Assembly: GCA_017627975.1 (NCBI GenBank)
Contig: JAGAFT010000173.1
Coordinates: 1-16,317, forward strand
Source: Oscillospiraceae bacterium
GTDB taxonomy: Bacteria; Bacillota_A; Clostridia; Oscillospirales; Oscillospiraceae
Length of the DNA: 16,317 nucleotides
Direction: 5' to 3'
Part shown: one piece after another, positions 12,573 to 16,317 of the stretch
Layout of the letters: each line of letters begins with the position of its first letter
How positions within the stretch are numbered: position 1 is the stretch's first letter
Position numbers and translations under genes: made by a program
Notes under the pieces: model-generated
Database searches by the model: none
What the model saw: only the letters and a program-made list of their open reading frames with translations
What the model was told of the DNA's origin: nothing

Positions 12573-13750
12573 TCCAGCACCTCCAGCAGCACGCCGCCCA
12601 CCGGCCGGATCGAGAGCCTGTGGCAGCTCTTCGCGCCCAGCAGGCGGTCCATCTCGGCACAGAACGCATCCACACGGTTCAGCGGAACAAAGGCCTGGAT
12701 CGTCCCGGCAAAGCCGCCGCCGTGGACCCGGCAGCCGCCTTCTCCTTCCAGCAGCCTCTCGGCACAGGCCAGGGCATAGCTCAGGGCCTGACGGTCGGCC
12801 GCTTTGCGCGGGATGATGTTCTGCAGCAGCAGCTGGGACGAACGGCCGGAACCGTTTACCTCCCGCAGGAAGGTTTCCATATCCCCGCATTTCAGCGCCG
12901 CACGGGCCATATGGACACGGCGGTTTTCATCGTAAATATGCATCGCGCGCAGAACCGCGCGATCCCCCGCAGCCGCCCGGACTTCCGGAAGCTTCTCATA
13001 GAACAGCCGCTCGTCGACCTCACGCAGAACTTCTTTTCCGAAGAAATCGCAGACTTTGTGCAGTTCCTTCGGAATCGACGCATAGTCGTCCGTGAGCCCC
13101 GCGTGGTCCGCGCCGCTGTCGATCACCACAAGGGCATATCCGTACTCTTCAAAGTTGATGTCGATGGTCTCCACAACGGGCTCTCTCCCCGGTGCAAAAT
13201 CGATGAATACAACGCCGCCGGATGCCGCCGCCGCCTGATCCAGCAGGCCGGAGGGCTTGCCGAAAAAGCGGTTTTCCGCCATCTGGCCGATCTTTGCCAG
13301 CTCCATGGCCGGAAGCTGCGCGTCGGTCAGGTGGTTTTCGATGGTGCCCAGAAGGATCTCGAAGGCCGCCGAAGAGGACAGCCCGCTTCCCGCCAGAACA
13401 TTGGAGCAGACGCAGGCATCGAAGCCCACCGGCGCGAAGCCCTTCCCGGCGAAGCCTGCCGCCACGCCGCGGATCAGCGCCGCCGTGCTCTCCTTTTCCT
13501 CCTCTTCGGGTGCCAGTTGGCTCAGATCCACTTCGCACATCGGATAGCCCTCGGAAAGCAGACGGATCCTGGGTTCCGCCGCAGGCCGCACCGCGGCGAC
13601 CGTTTCGAGATTGATGGACGCCGCCAGAATCATTCCGCACTGATGGTCGGTGTGGTTTCCGCAGAGCTCGGCCCGGCCGGGTGCGGAGAACAGCAGCGTC
13701 GGTGCCGTACCGAACACCTCGGCAAAGCGCTCTTTCAAAGCTTCATACAT
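12569..13750 (-). CDS. galK: Galactokinase
   Basis: 393 residues, standard length. It phosphorylates galactose at C1 with ATP, the first committed Leloir step, feeding GalT. GHMP-kinase motifs in order: sugar-binding APGRAELCGNHTDHQCG near residues 24-40, the phosphate loop VLAGSGLSSSAAFE in the first half, and the C-terminal CRVHGGGFAGTIQAF motif. The first motif reads GNHTDH instead of the E. coli GEHTDY, a variant I believe occurs in clostridial galactokinases. The promoter at 13833-13861 and AGGAGA 10 bases before the ATG support the start. It forms an operon with galT. Another GHMP sugar kinase is conceivable, but the galT partner argues for galactose. Confidence 0.92.
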   Translation of the reverse strand: MYEALKERFAEVFGTAPTLLFSAPGRAELCGNHTDHQCGMILAASINLETVAAVRPAAEPRIRLLSEGYPMCEVDLSQLAPEEEEKESTAALIRGVAAGFAGKGFAPVGFDACVCSNVLAGSGLSSSAAFEILLGTIENHLTDAQLPAMELAKIGQMAENRFFGKPSGLLDQAAAASGGVVFIDFAPGREPVVETIDINFEEYGYALVVIDSGADHAGLTDDYASIPKELHKVCDFFGKEVLREVDERLFYEKLPEVRAAAGDRAVLRAMHIYDENRRVHMARAALKCGDMETFLREVNGSGRSSQLLLQNIIPRKAADRQALSYALACAERLLEGEGGCRVHGGGFAGTIQAFVPLNRVDAFCAEMDRLLGAKSCHRLSIRPVGGVLLEVLE

Positions 13751-13832
13751 AATTGTGATGTCTCCTGTATATGATCATTTTGTTTTGGATATTCCATACC
13801 CGTGTATCCGGGATTCCGGACAGTACTGTTTC

Positions 13833-13861
13833 AGGATATCACAGTCCTATCCCGAGGTCAA
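13833..13861 (-). promoter_or_regulatory. galKT promoter
   Basis: On the - strand: TTGACC (rc of 13856-13861), 17 bases, TATCCT (rc of 13833-13838). The leader of about 75 nt contains a small CCCG-GATACA-CGGG hairpin. I see no clear cre site or repressor palindrome, and no galR gene is adjacent. Confidence 0.6.
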
Positions 13862-13924
13862 GCGCCTTCTCTTTGCCTGCGCTCTCTTGCCCTTCCCGCT
13901 CACAAGTCCTGCGTCCTGTTGTTC

Positions 13925-13953
13925 TTGTCTTTTTTCTCACAATATGATAGAAT
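13925..13953 (+). promoter_or_regulatory. hflKC promoter
   Basis: TTGTCT (13925-13930), 17 bases, TAGAAT (13948-13953) with an upstream TGA giving an extended -10. The hflK ribosome site AGGAGG (13971-13976) follows 18 bases after the -10 box, so the leader is very short. Confidence 0.6.
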
Positions 13954-13983
13954 ACGGAAAACAAAACCAGAGGAGGGTTGCAA

Positions 13984-15024
13984 ATGCCTGATTTCAAAGG
14001 CTTTCAGGGCCGTGAATTCCGGGACGGCCAGTTCCGGGATGTGGGCGGCACGCCGCCCGGAGGCAGCGGTACCCCGCCGCGCCGGAACAGGCCGGAAGTG
14101 AATGTGAAGAAGATTCTCCAGCGTGTCGTCATTGCCGTGCTGGTGCTGGTGCTGCTGGGCACGGTGATGGGGTCCTATTATAATGTCAGCGAACAGGAAA
14201 ACGCCGTCGTCACCATGTTCGGAAAGGTTCTTCGCACCAACACCGCCGGTCTGTACTTCAAGATTCCCTATCTGCAGCAGGTCCACATGGTGGACATCAC
14301 CACCCACGGCACCGGCATCGGGTATTCGGTGAGCTCGGGCGGGCAGAACATCACGAACTCGTTTGACGGGATCATGATCACCAAGGACTTTAACCTGATC
14401 AACATCGACTTCTATATGGAGTATAAGGTCAGCGATCCTGTGGCCTATCTGTTTAACTCCCAGAACCCGGAGCTGATTCTCCACAACATCGCCCTGGCCA
14501 GCATCCGCAGCACGGTCATCAATTACACCGTTGACGAAGCCATGACCACCGGCAAGAGCGCCATTCAGGCCGATGTCAAGGAAAAGATCGTCAAGGATCT
14601 GCAGGATCAGGATATCGGAATCCAGATCGTGAACATCACCATCCAGGACGCGGCGCCTCCCACCAGAGAGATCGTCGCCGCCTTCAAGGAGGTTGAAACG
14701 GCCAAACAGTCCGCCGAGACCAAGATCAATCAGGCCCGCAAGTATGAAAACGAGCAGATCCCCGCGGCCGAAGCCCAGGCTGACCGCATCGTCCAGACCG
14801 CCGAGGCCCAGAAGGCCGCCCGTATCGCCGAGGCCGAAGGCCAGGTGGCCCGCTTCAACGCCATGTATGAGCAGTACGCCCAGAACCCGCTCATCACCAA
14901 GCAGCGCATGTTCTACGAGACGCTGGAGAGTGTGCTTCCCGATCTGAAAGTCGTCATCACCGATGGCAGCACCCAGACCATGCTGCCTCTGGAGAGCTTC
15001 ACGGCCGAAGCTCCGGCTGACTGA
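13984..15024 (+). CDS. hflK: HflK-like SPFH membrane protein
   Basis: 346 residues from the ATG 7 bases after AGGAGG; a TTG two codons earlier is in frame but too close to the site. A Gly/Pro/Arg-rich cytosolic head (about 1-40, with GGTPPGGSGTPPRR) is followed by one membrane helix (about 46-64) and the SPFH domain starting at SEQENAVVTMFGKVLRTNTAGLYFKIPYL. The Ala/Glu-rich helix (KYENEQIPAAEAQADRI...) is the part that forms the HflKC cage wall. HflK and HflC assemble around the membrane protease FtsH and limit its access to substrates; that role is known from E. coli and assumed here. It is followed by hflC after 14 bases. Confidence 0.88.
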   Translation: MPDFKGFQGREFRDGQFRDVGGTPPGGSGTPPRRNRPEVNVKKILQRVVIAVLVLVLLGTVMGSYYNVSEQENAVVTMFGKVLRTNTAGLYFKIPYLQQVHMVDITTHGTGIGYSVSSGGQNITNSFDGIMITKDFNLINIDFYMEYKVSDPVAYLFNSQNPELILHNIALASIRSTVINYTVDEAMTTGKSAIQADVKEKIVKDLQDQDIGIQIVNITIQDAAPPTREIVAAFKEVETAKQSAETKINQARKYENEQIPAAEAQADRIVQTAEAQKAARIAEAEGQVARFNAMYEQYAQNPLITKQRMFYETLESVLPDLKVVITDGSTQTMLPLESFTAEAPAD

Positions 15025-15038
15025 GAGGAGGAATCGCC

Positions 15039-15914
15039 ATGACTACGAAAAAAATCATCGCCCTTGTCCTCGCGGTCCTGCTGGTCTTCGTGCTCTATAA
15101 TGCGCTCTACACCGTTCAGCCGAAGCAGTACGTCGCCGTACGTCAGTTCGGACGCATCGTGAACGTCGTCGACACCCCGGGTCTGAAGATGAAGGTTCCT
15201 TTTATCCAGTCCATTCAGCGCATCTCCGCCGCGACGATTCTCTATGACATTCCGGCCTCCGACGTCATCACCAAGGACAAAAAATCCATGATCTCGGACA
15301 ACTACGTGCTCTGGCGCGTGACCAATCCGACGCTCTATATCCAGACGCTGAACGCCATCGAAGCCCGCGCCGCGGAGCGCATCGAGGCTGCGGTCTACAA
15401 CAGCCTGAAGAAGATCATCTCGGGCATGACCCAGGACGAGATCATCGCCGCCCGAGGCGAGCGCCTCACCCAGCTCATCACCGACGACGCCAATGCCGAT
15501 ATTCAGGTCTACGGCATCGAGATCATCCAGTCCGAGATTAAGGCCCTGGATCTCCCGGAGGACAACAAGGCCGCCGTCTTCACCCGCATGATCTCCGAGC
15601 GTGAGAACATCGCCGCCGGCTATACCGCCGAGGGTGCGGCCGAGGCGCAGAAGATCCGCAACGAGACCGACCGCAAGGTCACCGTCATGCAGGCCGAGGC
15701 CGAAAAGCAGGCCGCCACGATTCTTGCCGAAGGCGAGAGCGAGTACATGCGCATCCTGCAGGAGGCCTACAACAATGAAGCCAAGGCCGACTTCTACAGC
15801 TTCACCCGCTCCCTGGACGCGCTGAAGGAATCCCTCACCGGCGAGAACAAGACCGTTATGCTGGACAAGGACTCCGAACTCGCCCGGATTCTCTACGGCG
15901 ACTTTGAAGGCTGA
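15039..15914 (+). CDS. hflC: HflC-like SPFH membrane protein
   Basis: 291 residues. An N-terminal membrane anchor (about 5-24, IIALVLAVLLVFVLYNAL) leads into the SPFH domain (VQPKQYVAVRQFGRIVNVVDTPGLKMKVPF), then the family's GERLTQLI / YGIEIIQSEIKALDLP segment, and a long helical Ala/Glu-rich region. The short C-terminus ends ...RILYGDFEG. Ribosome site AGGAGG (15026-15031) lies 7 bases before the ATG. It is paired with hflK as in other bacteria, and a strong terminator follows. Confidence 0.9.
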   Translation: MTTKKIIALVLAVLLVFVLYNALYTVQPKQYVAVRQFGRIVNVVDTPGLKMKVPFIQSIQRISAATILYDIPASDVITKDKKSMISDNYVLWRVTNPTLYIQTLNAIEARAAERIEAAVYNSLKKIISGMTQDEIIAARGERLTQLITDDANADIQVYGIEIIQSEIKALDLPEDNKAAVFTRMISERENIAAGYTAEGAAEAQKIRNETDRKVTVMQAEAEKQAATILAEGESEYMRILQEAYNNEAKADFYSFTRSLDALKESLTGENKTVMLDKDSELARILYGDFEG

Positions 15915-15948
15915 CCCCGGCCCCCGATCCAAAAGTGTCATAAACGTT

Positions 15949-15978
15949 ATTACCCCACCGGTTTCCCGGTGGGGTAAT
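15949..15978. terminator. Terminator between hflC and the convergent radical-SAM gene
   Basis: ATTACCCCACCGG (15949-15961) pairs perfectly with CCGGTGGGGTAAT (15966-15978) around TTTC, followed by TGTTGTTTTCTC. It sits 34 bases after the hflC stop and 20 bases from the stop of the - strand gene, so it can serve both. Confidence 0.85.
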
Positions 15979-15998
15979 TGTTGTTTTCTCGTTGAAAT

Positions 15999-16317
15999 TC
16001 AAATCGGCTTCACCGTCTCGGTGATGGCTTCATAGTCTCCGCTGTAATTCAGATAGCGCTCCAGGTCCGTCGTGTTGCGGGTGATCGCGCCGTCGATGAC
16101 CGTAACCGCGCCGAGGCCGAAGGCCAGAACCGGCGTTCCCGCCGCGCTCAGGGTCCAGAAGCGATCTTCCGAGCCTTCCTTCGCCCAGCGCCGCGGCAGG
16201 TATTCGTGATACCCCGCCGCTTTCAGAAGCTCCGCCGCCTCCGCGAGCTGGGCGGCGCATTCTTCCTCGCTCATCTGATCCGCGCCCTCGCACTTCTGCA
16301 GCAGCACATGGCTCACC
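15999..16317 (-). CDS. C-terminal part of a HemN/HemW-like radical-SAM protein (partial)
   Basis: Only the last ~105 residues are present; the gene enters from beyond the window end. The segment GYHEYLPRRWAKEGSEDRFW, then LAFGLGAVTVIDGAITRNT and DLERYL, matches the C-terminal pattern of coproporphyrinogen-III-oxidase-family radical-SAM proteins (GY..Y....FA..G......W, G.GAGA......R..N..DL..YL). The catalytic CxxxCxxC lies outside, so neither heme synthesis nor heme chaperoning can be assigned. The stop is TGA at 15999-16001. Confidence 0.62.
   Translation of the reverse strand, partial: VSHVLLQKCEGADQMSEEECAAQLAEAAELLKAAGYHEYLPRRWAKEGSEDRFWTLSAAGTPVLAFGLGAVTVIDGAITRNTTDLERYLNYSGDYEAITETVKPI

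Noticed and set aside
11013..12779. Long + strand open frame (588 codons) across galT
   Set aside because: It is the antisense frame of galT/galK with no recognisable domain; it begins inside the hicAB terminator.
12573..12890. Upstream extension of the galT frame
   Set aside because: It lies wholly inside galK. The ATGA overlap at 12569-12572 gives a family-consistent 499-residue GalT.
1..16317. CRISPR arrays, tRNA or rRNA genes, transposases, DGR reverse transcriptase or template repeat
   Set aside because: Looked for on both strands; no spaced direct repeats, cloverleaf, rRNA-like sequence, transposase or YxDD-type reverse transcriptase frame was seen.

Overview
The window looks like chromosome from a GC-rich, Gram-positive gut-type Clostridium relative (Oscillospiraceae/Lachnospiraceae-like). 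This is inferred from strong AGGAGG ribosome sites, TTGACA/TATAAT-type promoters, intrinsic terminators, the split transketolase, the class II (Firmicutes-type) GalT and the DUF6273 domain. No rRNA, tRNA, CRISPR array, insertion sequence or integrase is visible.

Layout. 1-3914 (+): a metabolic run of transketolase C-terminal half, dihydroxy-acid dehydratase (ilvD family) and a ketopantoate-reductase-family protein, separated by hairpins. 3916-4596 (-): a small four-helix membrane protein of unknown role. 4620-5010 contains no previously obvious gene. It resolves into a candidate type I toxin-antitoxin locus: a 27-residue hydrophobic peptide gene on the - strand with its own promoter, and a converging + strand RNA with a perfect TTGACA-N17-TATAAT promoter and an intrinsic terminator covering the 3' end of the toxin gene.

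5054-10280 (-) is the most unusual part. It is an apparent three-gene operon reading SPFH/zinc-ribbon protein, then an 827-residue TIR membrane protein, then an AT-rich HEPN-motif protein. The TIR protein has a zinc ribbon, TIR domain with the catalytic Glu in place, TPR, coiled coil and one membrane helix. It ends in an outside-facing DUF6273/C-type-lectin-like domain whose last ~25 residues have the codon signature of a diversity-generating retroelement (DGR) variable region. This suggests a TIR receptor with a diversifiable ectodomain, scaffolded by an SPFH protein and paired with a possible RNase. The operon is preceded by a ~190-nt structured leader that starts at the predicted transcription start and ends in an intrinsic terminator just before the first ribosome site, so it probably works by attenuation.

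10321-11048 (+): a hicAB toxin-antitoxin operon with a perfect 14-bp inverted-repeat operator over its -10 box. 11073-13861 (-): galK-galT, translationally coupled by an ATGA overlap, for Leloir galactose use. 13925-15978 (+): hflK-hflC, the membrane SPFH pair that usually regulates FtsH. 15999-16317 (-): the C-terminal end of a HemN/HemW-like radical-SAM protein that runs off the window.

The defence-like and toxin genes (4700-11050) sit as an accessory island between ordinary metabolic and housekeeping operons. The HEPN gene and the two small toxin loci are visibly more AT-rich than the flanks.
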